This document shows positions 9,283-21,894 of a stretch of DNA of 64,000 bases, piece after piece. The DNA comes from Opisthorchis felineus. Lineage: Eukaryota > Platyhelminthes > Trematoda > Opisthorchiida > Opisthorchiidae. The stretch is from positions 396,732 to 460,731 of the forward strand of contig SJOL01007155.1 in NCBI GenBank assembly GCA_004794785.1, in the 5' to 3' direction. How positions within the stretch are numbered: position 1 is the first letter of the stretch; each line of letters starts with the position of its first letter. The translations under genes were made by a program, and so were the position numbers. The notes beneath the pieces are model-generated. The model saw only the letters and a program-made list of their open reading frames with translations, was not told the origin of the DNA and made no database searches.

Positions 9283-11848
9283 TCATTTGGTGTCCTGGTG
9301 TCGTTTTATTGCTCTCCCTTTCATTCTATCCTCTGTTGCATATAGTTTTCAATCTTGTTGTGCTTCAATGAACGTTTGTTCAATATTTCTTATGCTTCTT
9401 TGTGCAGTTTTTTTGCGGTTTTCTTCCATTCTTCCGTATTCATTTAATTTTTTCCCTGGTGGCATTTTTTGATATCCACTTTCTGTGCGGAATTGTGATT
9501 CCTATCACTTGTTTGCCCATTCTGGATTCTTCCGACCCTATGGAATGTCCATGTTTGGGTTGGAGACTCCTTTGATCTACCCGATTATATGTTTACCATT
9601 CTGAATTGCTGGGTTTGCAAATTTGGTGCGTTTGGCTGCATTTATTTATTGAAATCTTAGCCTTGAGTTTTCATGTTTGTGCTTTGTTTTATGCGATATA
9701 TATCTTGAAGTCTTCTCATCTTGTTGGTAATTTTTGAGGACTCCTCCCTTGCTAGTTATTCTAATGACCTTTTCTGTAGGTCGGTGCACTTGCCTATGAG
9801 CACACTATCAGTGGACTACCAGCAGTCTACAGACGTACACTCTTTCCACCGCCGAAGTCCGGCAAGTTCGATTCGGGTATCAGCGATTTATCAGCCTGAG
9901 AAACTAATTTTTGTTCTGGAATTTCTTTTCGGCTCTAGTTAAGCAGAATAACTATATCCTCATTTTAATTGAACTTGCAAATGTTTTACTCTCGTATAAC
10001 AGGCAGGATGGAGTTCAAGAAAGTGTCTATCATGATTTTTGTCCATTTCTCCAAAGTTCCAGCACAGGTTCTACTGAAACCATGTTTGAAATTGTATGAT
10101 TTTAGGAGGGTTTGGACTGTTGACAACTAAATTATCTGTTGGTTTGTCCGCCAAGTTCGGTCTGCATTGTACTTCAGCAAGCAAGTTCGAGAGGTCGTAG
10201 AACGGGTGGCTGTTGGTCTGCTAGCCTAGACTGGCATTTTTCTTGAAGATGTTTCGTCATTATTGTGGAGACATCGCTACCCACTGATGATATGTCTATG
10301 ACTAGTGAGAAGGTGTTTGCAAGCAAACCTCCGGTCTTGTTGAACAGAACAACAGCCACCTGATATACAACGAAGTTTCCTCCCACAGAGTTGCGGACAT
10401 TTTAGTTTATATGACCAAATTTGTGCGGGACCGAAATAATTGTTGAAGTTAAGCTGAGACATTGAGTATAGTAGCTGGTTGAGATAGCTGGATGTACTAG
10501 TTGAGTGCATCACTTTTAGTCAGAGGACAAAAAATTATTCTTAGAGATGACTTCGATGTCAGCAAACATATGAAAACCAGATCCCACTGTTGCAAACATA
10601 ATCTCGTTTTTTTTCTACAGCTCAGTTAAGCTTGTCGGAAGGTACTACAACATTCCAAACTTGTTATCTTTTCTATCGAATGAGAAACTGTTTCCTTTCC
10701 TTTCCTTTCTTCGCTTTTATTTGCTAACACTCTTCATGTAACAGTGTTGGAAGTTTGGGCGTGAGTCATTGTTATACCGTATCAATTCCCCTAAAGTCAA
10801 ACGTCTCAAGTAAGGATAACACAGACCAGCTGGCATTTCACAGGCACATGTGCTACTGCATGGCTTGGCTTGTAATTGCCAGACAAAAATGTTCGGTAGC
10901 CTAACGAAGATGAATGGAATGAATAATCCCTTTGTTTAGGAGGAAATGATAAGCCATTTCACTTATAAATTACATCACAGAACCTTATTCATATCAGGTT
11001 GGATTCCTTTAATTGGTTGTGCACAGTTTTATTCAAAACATCTATCGCCGTTAAATTGTTGTATGCTGTTTTTCTATCGATGAACAAATTGTCGAAACAG
11101 ATATTCTCCAAGTATTCTGATGAAACTCCTAGTTTGAATTAGGACCGTGGGGTAGGCACTGAACAAAAAAGAGATATCTGAACAACATGCTAGATATTCA
11201 TTGTGGCAGAAAAGAAAATTAAATTTTTTACCATGGCCATTCTTTGTGAGAGTCTCTTTACAGACCCAAGGTTGTAAATTTCTCACAGCCATTCGGTACA
11301 ACCCTGATAATAATCGCAAGTCGGAAAAATGAAACAGACAAGATCAATCAGCTTATTTAAAACGGGGTGAGGATGCCTCGCAACGGGGAAGAAGTGATCC
11401 GGCTTTGTCGATTTTGCCTCGCCTCAGCGGCGGCTAGCAATTCTAACATCACATAGAAAAGATAACTCCTGATGACAGCTTTGAATTTCTAGTTTATTGG
11501 CGTAGACATCCGTTCCAGCTTTCAGCCTGTAGGATATACACACGCCATGAACAGACGTCACCACAGTGTTTACCGAATGCGACCAAATTGGCAAATGTTT
11601 TGAGAACCGTTTTTTCATTCTGTACACTTCTCAAACCAGAAACGTCTACAACCTCTGCTCTATTCACAAGGGGTTGTTACGTTCGTAAGAGCATTTAATA
11701 AAGCATGGCTTTGATTACTTCAACGTATACAGATAAGTGTAACAACGAATAACTCATTGGGAGTATACTAAGCGTCCTTGCTCTGCTTCCAGTGCTACTT
11801 GAGCACTTTTACGTCCCCTCTATTTTCAGGGTGACAACGTGGCAGGCC

Positions 11849-11849
<1 letters not shown>
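9283..11849. other. No gene recognised; T-rich flank
   Basis: About 9290-9750 is T-rich on the plus strand and mirrors in composition the A-rich flank left of the inverted repeat (6830-7200). A short (TTTCC)3 run lies at 10691-10710. Open frames are 81 codons or fewer with no recognisable similarity. Confidence 0.5.

Positions 11850-11850
<1 letters not shown>

Positions 11851-11896
<46 letters not shown>
11851..11896. repeat. (AT)23 microsatellite
   Basis: Uninterrupted dinucleotide AT repeat of 46 bases. Confidence 0.98.
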
Positions 11897-11899
<3 letters not shown>

Positions 11900-13218
11900 T
11901 AGTGATATATTTTTACAAACGGGTGAAAATAACACTGGTGACCGGCAGATCTGATTCAGATACTAATTCATCATGCAGCCTGTACTGAATGTAAGCATCT
12001 GACACACGAGTGGTGTTGAGTTGCTGTGTAAGGAATGTATGATCAAGCTGTTTCAGAGCTAAACCCGTCGTGAGTATCACCATCAACTCGCTTAAGGGTA
12101 CTCAATGCCATGTTCATTCCTTGACATTATATCATTCGTCATGTGTTGATGAAACAATAGGGACCTACAAATTACTGACCAATGTATAGACCTATCAGAA
12201 ACAACCAAATTAAGCTTGCTATCCCATCCAAATAAGGCATGCATCCCGAGATGCAAAACTTCAATGTACAGACCATATCTTGTTCAAGTCGGTTGCAGAA
12301 TATTTCAGAAATAATAGTCAAATTCTGACGAGTCAGTAAAAAAGTAGTTCACGCGAGGCAAGGTTGAATTCGGATGAATATTTGGAACAGTAGGGGAAAA
12401 CAGCAAGTGAATCCAAAGAACCCTGTCAAGATTGAGTGGGATTTTTTACCAGCGATCACTGACAAGGCACTAAGGCCTCTTCTCCTAACAACGCTGTCAC
12501 TTACCATCAAACTACAACCCTGTAAATTTTATAGCAAGTGCACTAGGCTTTGCAATTTCTTTCTTTTTGCGTTGAGTATTTTCCAACTCCTTGGATGTCT
12601 TACGAAGTATTTATCTGTTTTTAGCTGACGAAGGCTATCCCTTCAGTTCTGCTTTCTCGAAGGTTATATTGGCCTCCATTACCAGATCACTGTGTAGGAC
12701 CACTGTTGAAGGAGATACTATGGGCAGCAGCCCTTTTGCTTGGTACGCTGCTCTTCCACCATGTTGATGTTTCTAATTTGATTCAATACAGATTTGGGCC
12801 TGGTCTTTTGCTGGAAGCCGAAGCTTGTGCTCCGAGTTTGTGCTGCACTTTACCACCTGATGACTAAAATTATACCTGGTGAAATGAAAACCTATGACGA
12901 TTCATTTTGTGGGTGTACAATTCTTTGGGCGATTTGGTTTGTAATGTACAGCAAGCCAGGACATATAAAACTCTTCGGAAGGGGCTGCCTTACAGGGTGT
13001 TCCAGCACCGCTCTGCTGCATTTTTCCAAACGCGGCCGCTTGTTTCTTTCCACATCGTCTAACAGGAAATCACCTGACCTCTATTGCAAATAGTATTGCT
13101 ATTTTGTCCCATTTCGTCTACTGTTTATACGGCGTCATAAATGAATAAGTTACGATATGATTACATTGTTGTTATTTTGAGACTCCTTTGTGTTTTATAT
13201 TTATATTTATAACACAAG
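11897..13218. other. No gene established; scattered coding-like stretches
   Basis: Between 12630 and 13090 several short plus-strand stretches read like protein without keeping one frame, for example 12630-12767 and, after an AG at 12790-12791, 12792-12867. None has a domain that I recognise. They could be exons or decayed coding sequence linked to the block at 13219-13601, or chance. Confidence 0.3.
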
Positions 13219-13601
13219 ATGCACAAACTATAATCCCAGACATTTCAAATAGCAGTGACAACACTGCTGACCATGTGGATGATAGTATATCCATCGTCAA
13301 ATTGAGGACAGCCGGATTATCACAGGCTTCTGCAAGTTCGATGACTGCTTCTATTCTGTCGAACGGTTTCGGCGAAAGAAGCTCGAATGCGGCACCAACT
13401 TTGGCCGCAAGCGATCCGTATTTGTGTTTCTCTCACCATGCTCAAGCCCCCAGTGTATTCATAACCAGTGGCCAGCGAATATGCTCTAATGCCAGCTTTT
13501 CAAACTAGTAACGTAGAGCTCCAGTCTTGGATGACGATCAGGCTCGAATGATGCAAAGATCCTTTGAGTCGCAATGGCTGGAACTCAAAGCTTGTATGTA
13601 A
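13219..13601 (+). pseudogene. Coding-like block, Ser/Ala-rich, with two in-frame stops
   Basis: After a possible splice acceptor AG at 13217-13218, a plus-strand frame reads through about 96 codons of Ser-, Ala-, Asp- and Asn-rich protein to TAG at 13506, immediately followed by TAA at 13509. The same frame then continues with coding-like residues (APVLDDDQARMMQRSFESQW and onwards) up to a good splice-donor-like GTATGT at 13594. Two readings are possible: a decayed coding exon, or two exons split by a very short intron hiding the stops (GT at 13453-13456 region, AG at 13515-13518). Very small introns are known in flatworm genes. No protein family is recognised, and a 106-codon frame alone is within chance expectation for this window. 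Confidence 0.3.
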
Positions 13602-16600
13602 ATCCTGTCTAGAAGGTTTGACGGGAGTAGCTCGATGAAGAACAACGTAGCCCATTATTGCAAGAAATCACATTATGAGGAAGTCTGGTGGTAAAACTTT
13701 ACTGTTCACTGTGATAGAACTGCGAGGTCAATATAGTGTTCTTCCGAGACAACGGGCACCTCCATATTTATTTAAGAGGCGCTAAAATCTGTTTTCTAGT
13801 AGAAACAGGTTACAAAATGTGTGTGTTCTGATCTTTGACCGCTTGCCGCCGAAACATTTTTACTCATGGTCGAAGCAATTTTGAAAACGTTTTATTGGTA
13901 ATGGGTATCGGAATTTCACAGTCGCGACAGTCAGAAACCGTCAGCTTCTAGCACATAAAGCAGACAAACGAGTGAGGTGCGATGCATCCTCTACGACTTT
14001 AAAGTAAAAAATTGACAAATTTTCTGACTAGATATAGAGATGACAGACACAAAATACGGGCTATTACGTGTGTAAACGGACCGAGGCCTCAAGGTCTGGA
14101 CAGCACCACACTCAGTGAAAGTTGCATGACCTAGAAAACCTCGGTAAGTTGGTTCTGATTATGCTTTAAAAACTTGCAGCACCAACACTTTCACTCCTAA
14201 TTACGATATTACTTTTCACGTTGAATCCATCCATTTGAGACTACTAAAAATCTAGTTTGTTCTTCCAGATGGATGAGCTGCTGGATAAGGGAAGCATGTT
14301 GCAGTTGGCGAGTGTAAACATATCGCAGGATTCCATCTGATGTGTAACAGAATACCCTACTAACCATAAAATCGAAAAAGCAATATGTACACATGTTTTC
14401 AACCTTTTGCACAATTTTCTTTCGGCATTCATTTCGTTCATAACTAATAGCCTATGCTCTGGATTTTTGGTTCAACAATTCTAAAGGGTGACAAGTCACT
14501 TCTTGTCGTAAAATTTGCCTCTGAACCTAGTCTCATGGTTTGCTGACACAAACTTCGCTTGAGCCCTCGGAAACCGAACCGTGCGACACAGTTTATTGCT
14601 CGCGAAGCTAGACCCCAGAAATTAGGACAACCTGGGAGACAGTCTTCTTCGTAGGATCAAAGATTGTAATTAACGATTCTAGCAATCACTAAGTTGGAAT
14701 CTTCGATTCCACACCAGATGTAAATTTTAGGAAGTTGTCAAAAGCTTATCTGTGGTATAAGATTGACATATTTTCATTTCCACTCTCTGTTCGACTTGAA
14801 CAGAGCTATGATGTAATCCTCAAGACCTTTTTAGCAAAAGGGGCCATAATTTTATGAATACTTTTTCTAGCGATAAACCAACAAGATTCATGGATGGATG
14901 CCAGGGTTTCTCATGAAAACACCTCATTAGAGGCAGTGAGGCTAAAGTATTTTACTGTGCTCGTCACAAACGTAATGAAATAAAAAAATCATGGTTTCAT
15001 TGAGTCAAGTTTGGGCACAAAAAGAATGGAAATGATTGTTTTTGGCGTCAAATGATTGGTCTTTATTTAGAATCTAAAAATCTCAGTTCAAAATGTGTTT
15101 GCCTTCGTGAGTTTGAAAAAAAACAAAGGGTTTTGTGGTGGTGCCGCTTTATATACCCAAAGAAGGTGAGAAAATAAGAGAACGTACACGGGCTCAGGCG
15201 ATTAGCAATGTTTAAACCTCCTAGGGACTCATGTCAACACAACTGTAGCCCGTTAGCTCAATTATCCAGATACTACACAACTTTCCAGCCCAGATGAGGA
15301 TTAAACTTAATTCCCTCGCGCTGCATTTACTTAGATTGATACTGGTGAACTTAATTAAGCGACGCAATAAAGACCACAGTGAATCGGGTATGTGATTCGA
15401 TGATAGTCTTGTCGACAGCTACATGATTGCTCGTTAAGCTTTGTGTCACTCAAATCGGAATCATTATAGAAGAGGTCTTGTTTAATTGAATGTTTGGCAA
15501 ACAGGACATTGACATCTATTGCGCCCTACAAGCTGAAGTTTCACACAATGCGCGGATAAACGTACTTCTGGTTTGTCAGGTTCCGCATTTAAAATGGGAG
15601 CTTGCCATCAATGCCTGAAATACCCGACCAAAAGTTGCTACCACTAGGAGTTGCTCTTTCTGTGCCCTCAGATAAACTAACAACCCAAAATAACATTTTC
15701 GCATTTGCATGTAAAGGTCGGTGAGTGCTGTGTCCAAAATAATAAGGGTATTTTTTAGTTGCGTACAGAAACCTCGAAGTATTCGACAATCAGCTCAGTA
15801 GCCTACCGATTCTAAAATTCCTCAAAATGTCCGGATCTGGTAATTACGCCATGCAGGGCAAATCAGACTGTGCTAAATATATCATGGAACAAAACTTTCA
15901 TGAACTCAGTAGGGGTCCACCGACTTTGAGTTTGGGTAGAACAACAGCAAGGATGTTTAAGCGGACCAAATAGAACAGATTTAAAAGAAGGAACATTATA
16001 ACTAGTTCCGTACGATTCAACAAAGACTGGCTTAACAGTTGAATTCTAGTCACTGTGGACTTTGGAGCTGGGAATAGGTTTGACTGAAATAGTGCATATT
16101 TGGTTAGCCGTTGCGGCTTTTATTTTAGTGTTTCAAGAATCAGCCCTGCTGTCTGGGCAGATTTTCGGCGGTTGGGCGACAGAATGACGTTCAACTTTTT
16201 TAAATTCCACCCATCTCGTGCACGTTTTCTGAGTACGCATGTTTCTACTTTGATTTTACGTTTCATTGCATTTCTTGAGGCTTAAATCGTATTTTTGAAG
16301 TGAACCTGTCGATGGCGGCAACGGAAAGTCTAGCTGATCATTGGACAAATGAGAAACTACCTTATGTCATCATTTTAATATAGACATTCAAGCGGTACTG
16401 GCGCCAGGTTCTTATACCCGTCTTACCGGCTATCCGAGGATAACTATTTCACTACTCAGTTTTTCCAGACAAAAGCAACTTTTAAGCCTATACCCGATAG
16501 TACAATGATAAGCTTACTTTTGAGTAAATCAAGCAGACTTTGTGCTGCGTCGTTAGTTTCCACAATTTCTCTACCGCCCATGTCAGATTTGCCAAGTACA

Positions 16601-18390
16601 TATCTTTATAGTATGAATTTCCTGATTGATTCTTAAATGATAAGTGTCGTTCCAATATATTTGAAATGCCCTTGTGTAAAAAGCCAAAATCTAGCGTAAT
16701 ATATTGCAGCAATCTACTTGTACGTGCTGCATCTTCGTCTAGAAGGACCAATTTGAGACGGAAACTGCAATAAGCCTTACACGGCGTGCCTCATGAGAGC
16801 ATTTTCGCGTACAATACTTTCATTCTCAGCCAATGCTTTGTAATGGGAGGGCTGTTGTGTTTCTACATAAAAAATCAGACACTGCCTGGCATTTTAGAGC
16901 TTTATTCAAACTTTCACTCGCCCGAGTGAAATTGATTATGCGAAAAAATACCCTAATTAGTTTCGTCGATAGTGCATATATGCGTCCGAAATAAGAGGTC
17001 GTCACACAATTAGCTAGCCGGAAAGAAATCGTCTCGCGTGGACTGAGTAGTGGACGTATGCAACTATGTCCTGAAAAGTGCAAGTCCGTCTACCTACTAG
17101 TCGGCTAATTGTGGTGGGATGGAAGAGTGTTCAATTACTAACCAGATAGCTGCTGCGGACTACGTCGTCACAAACAACCCCTGAGATGCAAACTGCTAAA
17201 GATTCCCGAAGAGAATGATTTTTTCAGCGTAAACTGATCCATAGATCCCAACCGAACACGCGGAGTGTTTAGGATGAACAAATCTTCTTGTAAATGCCAG
17301 ATTTCATCAGTTCATTGACAATGTGTACTCATTTTTATACACGTTTATGGGGCATGGGAATTGGTAAAATCTCCCAGCCTGAATACACTGTATTTACTCT
17401 GGTGGATTTTGACCTCAAGAAACTATTTTCATTTCCGTTGCTCGGTTCATAGAAGTGTGCATAAACGTTGCTGAGATATGATTGACTTACCAATGGGATA
17501 CCCTCAAGACATTCACTGACGAGCTTCGCCAGGCTAGATGTTAAATTTATGGTAAAATAATGTGTACAATCAGAAGGACGACTACATGTTGACTGTACGG
17601 ATAACGGGAAAACTTCGCGATTATCTTGAGGACGCAGACGTACGTTTTTCCCTAAGGTGCTGAATCCAAACTCTTTAAGCGTCCCAAACGCTACCATAAG
17701 ATTTCCAATATGCAAATATATTGCGGCCCGAAGAAATGAATAAAACCTACGGCATCCCAACGGATATTCTGTTGCTTGGGCTTCCAAAATAGACACGCCG
17801 GTCAACAGTAGTCGAACGGTTGGAAGCCTGATAATGGGAGGTAGATTGCAAGCTATTTACGTAGTGCTGAGGTGTTACATACAAGCCGCGGTAGCCGACG
17901 GAAGTCCAAAGAAGTGAGATTGGCGGGTAAACACGCAGTTAAAGGATGAGGTGGATTAGGTGGCTTGCGCACAGTGAGATGAAAATACTCATCGGAACTA
18001 GTTCTTTTCAATGCAAACGCCCACTTTTTCCCTTTCTTATGTTACTGTGTTAAATGTACTGATTTCTCGGCTGTTTTCAGAAAGGTGTACTGTGTTTTCC
18101 TTTGACGCTATGCAGTCGTTTCATATATAAATTGTTCCCAGCATCAGGTGGGCCACGTTGAGTTACGCGTGGAACTCCAAAAGTCAAACCGTTCAAATTG
18201 AGGTTTACCAACAGATGCGGTACTATGAATGCGATAATAAAATAGTAAAATTTTACAAACCTCAAATCGTGGGATTACGCTTACTTCTATACTTCGGGTT
18301 GGGTACACCTGATTCCTGTTGGCGTCTCAAATTTCACACCGACTCAAGACAAAGTGGTCACAAGATGAAACCCACTTGACTGTTTCAAGC
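13602..18390. other. No gene recognised
   Basis: Contains the 156-codon minus-strand frame at 17335-17805, the second longest open frame in the window. It has no recognisable domain, transmembrane segment or signal peptide, and no supporting splice or start context. Its length is compatible with chance. No repeat family or RNA gene was seen. Confidence 0.5.
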
Positions 18391-18416
18391 TAGATAGATA
18401 GATAGATAGATAGATA
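18391..18416. repeat. (TAGA)6 microsatellite
   Basis: Six tandem TAGA units followed by TA; a GATA-type tetranucleotide repeat. Confidence 0.97.
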
Positions 18417-21400
18417 TGCAGTGACGATGTCAAAGAGGGGTTTGCGTTCAGATCAAAAGAAGCAAGAGAGTATGGGCCCAAAGCGGGAAAAACAAAACGA
18501 GGAGTCTCGCTATAAACAATTAGAATGGAAGAAAAGACTCAACACTATATAAGTTAGGGGGAATTCGAATCAATGTCTAAAAAGCTGCTCAGTGTAGTCT
18601 AATTGCCCGTAATATTTTTTAGTAATAGTAGTAGAGCAGTATTACTTGGTGTTTTACGCCACACCCCGGAAATTAGCAAATGTGTCATGTGAAAAAGTAC
18701 ATTCCGGAAGGGAGAGTCTGCTCATCGAACTGGAGTGTGACTCCAGCCAGTGGGTGGAAAATTTGGCAAGAAAAGGTGGTTGTGTTTCGTCAACCCCTGC
18801 ATCTCTTCTGGTTTAAGCTCGTTTCTGGGTAGTTTGTATATTATAAAGACATTGCGGCTGCAGGCTGGTCCGAACATTCAGTGTGTGTGATTAATTAAAC
18901 CATCGAAAGACAAATCCCAAGGCCGATGCAGTGACAGTCAATATCGTCGTCGAAAGCATAAATTCACTCATCTAATTATGTATTAGAGTAGACCAGCAAA
19001 GATGCCCACATTTCATTGTCCCGTGGGATGCACTGACAAGTCGCTAGACATGGTATTCATATGTTGACGGATACTCGACATGAGCTTATTTGTCCAGTCC
19101 TCTGGAATGAATAAACTATGATCAGTTTGCAAGCGAAAGCCTCCGGTGCAGTATATTTCAACCTCTATGATTTCACATCATTTTCTTTTGAACACATTAC
19201 CCTCACTTACAGATCTAAGGTTGAGACGCACTTTCGCACCCATTGGATTATCACTGAAATATGCGGTGAAAACATCATGAGGGAAGACATAAGGAAATAC
19301 ATTTGGACATCAAGGGCTATCTATGGGAGCATCCGTGGTTTATGATGAGGATTCAAAGCACCAATAGTAACGTCTCATCGCACGTTCTCGTACCAACTAA
19401 CTATAAAGCTGCAGAGTTGGTAGAGTACCGGCAGGTGTGTATCACCTTGGAGGACGGTGCATTTGCGGGACAGGTCTACATGCAACCGAGCCTGCAAATG
19501 GGCTGTGAAATGCACCGGGTTTGCATGTATAAACACGGATGAGGAAACTGAGTGTTCCAGGTACACTTAAACAGACTCAGGCCAACGAATACGAAAAGTG
19601 TGCAATACCACTAATAGCAACCCAATCCAGCTTTGAAAAGTGGTTTCTGGTAATCAACCTCGTCACCAAACATGCATGCGCTCTAGTTCCGATCTATGCG
19701 TTGCATGAATCTCCGAGGTTCAGAAATTACCTAACTATATCCAAAAACGTCACCCAGTAAATAGACGACTACACATATGAGACCTACATCGCGTGACAAG
19801 TTTGACGTGTACGACCAGTTTGTTTGAGAAATGCAGTCGAGTTTCAGTCCTAGGATCGTTTGTCCAACTTACTCTGTTTTTGTCAATTACTGTTCAGGGG
19901 ATATTTTACAGGAGAATCCATGGCTGAGATCCTCTTGTGGGATATGTCCAGCAAAAACACTCGGCAATGCAAGAAGCATGGAGTCACTTGAGGAAGAAAT
20001 GCAGAATTTGCACTGCAAATATTCTACTGTGAAAATGAGGCGAATAATAATTAATTCTACTGGATCTAAAGGCTAAACTAAGGTTCCTAGACATGAAAAA
20101 GTAGCAAAACTTCGGTGATATAAAAACTCAGCAAAGGAGAGTGGACTATTCCTCGTGTAACGGTGGATACTACTGACGAAGCACGCGAGTAGTCTATGGC
20201 TTGCTGTCCAAGCTCCACCCCCGCATCTGATGGAAGGCGGAGTTTATTACGGGCTTTGTGGAACTGCTTTACAGTGTTCATTTACTATTGCGTATGTACA
20301 ATCAATATTCAGGAAAGTTCAAGAGGACGTGTGAGAATGTTCAGTTTTTAAAGATTGTGTGCATATGAGATGTTTACTTTCCAGTCTAATGACTTGTAAA
20401 TGCTTAGTTCGTGTTTGCTAGTAAGTGAATTCTCAGCGAAGGGCTTTCCTCCTTTCACTTGCAGCAGTTCTTGATGGATAAGTAACACCCAGACAGATGC
20501 GGTAATTCCTGCGGGTTTTACATTTTGTGGACAAGAGAAGTCTAAGAAAATTCTAATGTCTCAGAAAAGACGCCACTGTATTTCGTTTTGTTAGGTCATT
20601 CCATCAACAGAGGTGTGATTTGACGGGCCCTGCAAACATGGCATACCAGAATGTTCTAACTTGGTGTCTGCTTATGACAGTGGGTAGTAGTAATAATTCG
20701 CTGAGTGTCTGGATGTGTTTTGCATCACAAAACTGAAGCCCGGTATTTTTAATGGGAATGAATCGACCACCTGGTTCTATCTTCCCATGCTTGTCAATGG
20801 CGTGGTACATCGTTACGCAGACTTTTTGGCACGCTTTTGTCCTAATAAGTCAAATGGGACAAACAAATCTAAGAGAAAATATTCCCGCTATTGCATAACA
20901 GAGGGTATGGTGAATTACTGTTTTCGATAAAGTCCAGACTGGCAAACCTAGTTGTGGATGGAATACACGAATAAATGTTTGCATAAAAACAATCCAAGCG
21001 TGTAGTTAAAAGGGTGTATTTATCAAATCCCTCAATTCAGTTAAGGACCATGATTTGTTGGCCAAGCTAGAGTCGCGGCTCTCACTCTTTTCTGATGACA
21101 CAATGTTTGTTGGTGTGTTTGAATGGAAACTGTCTGTGCTGTTGCAAGTACGTTTTATCAAACGGCCTTGGAAGGTTTTGTTGGCACTGGATACAATACG
21201 CTAAATGACCCAGCCGGATTGATCAGGCGATTCGAAAAAATCGAATAAGATGCAAACGTATTTCGCCACGTGCCTAGCTTGTCCGGTTCCAGTGCGTGAG
21301 AGCATATGCTCAGCAGTTGTTTGAAAAAAGTTTTGCGTCTCCAACCGACATAGTTTACGGAACGCTTGCAAGTTTTCATGAGGGAGACGTGGACCAGAAT

Positions 21401-21622
21401 ATTATCCTTGCTGTCTGTGATGAGTAACGGATGACTAGTAAAGGTGATCCCTAACTGAATAGTCTTCTGAATACAGTCATCAGTTTCCGCTTGATTATTT
21501 CGGAAGCACTGTCACTTCTGAGTAGCAGCTTAGTGTAGATGGGCATCCTCGGGACTGATGGGCTTTTACCTTCTGTTGTAGATGGCTGTCCTGAGCATTT
21601 TAGCACAAATATCTCCAGGTGT
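18417..21622. other. No gene recognised; one tRNA-like stretch
   Basis: Open frames of 81 codons or fewer without recognisable similarity. A possible tRNA-like relic is at 19411-19468 (separate entry). No other repeat or RNA gene was seen. Confidence 0.5.
19411..19468 (+). repeat. Weak tRNA-like stretch
   Basis: GCAGAGTTGGTAGAGTACCG at 19411-19430 resembles a tRNA D-arm and A box. A poor B-box-like GGTGCATTTGCGG lies at 19456-19468. No acceptor stem could be paired, so at best this is a very decayed tRNA-derived repeat. Confidence 0.18.
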
Positions 21623-21623
21623 C

Positions 21624-21894
21624 AGCGAAATACACTCATTTGCAAACAAATTTGGTTTTGGTTTCCAGGCCTGGAAACGTCATAAACGAGAGATTAAGCT
21701 GGGTTCCAGGTTAGTTACCCGCAAAACCAAATTGGTTTGCAAATGAGTGTATTTCGCTAATTCCGTGCAATTTGGTTTCAAGTAGAACATAAGGTTGACG
21801 GAAACTCGGGAGCTGCGCCTACCTGATGAGCCCCAAGGAGGGCGAAACCGGTCGTGGGCTGTCGAAGAATTTTCAGCAACTTTATAAATAGTGC
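21624..21894 (+). mobile_element. Hammerhead-bearing repeat family, copy at 21.6 kb
   Basis: Shares long stretches with the copy at 49263-49508 and shorter ones with 50.4, 51.2 and 62.1 kb: a block near TCAAGTAGAACATAAGGTTG, a hammerhead, and an end block TTTCAGCAAC followed by a decayed GTGAGTAGTTT. Its first half is itself an inverted repeat (21624-21660 with 21722-21758, 36 of 37 bases matching) around an 18-bp perfect palindrome at 21661-21678. Compared with the 49 kb copy, the inner segment is inverted. The combination of hammerhead and inverted terminal blocks suggests the terminal repeats of Penelope-like elements or a non-autonomous derivative; no enzyme is attached. Confidence 0.7.
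21817..21859 (+). ncRNA. Type I hammerhead ribozyme, core intact
   Basis: Stem I GCCTAC (21817-21822) pairs with GTGGGC (21854-21859), with one G-U pair. CTGATGA is at 21823-21829. Stem II GCCC/GGGC (21830-21833 with 21840-21843) has a CAAGGA loop. GAAA is at 21844-21847, stem III is the palindrome CCGG closed by A-U, and the GTC cleavage triplet ends at 21853. All conserved core bases are present. It differs from the SINE ribozyme in stem sequences but uses the same minimal palindromic stem III, which favours cutting in dimeric RNA. Confidence 0.87.

Noticed and set aside
17335..17805. 156-codon minus-strand open frame as a gene
   Set aside because: No motif, no membrane or signal segments of note, and no splice context; length is compatible with chance.
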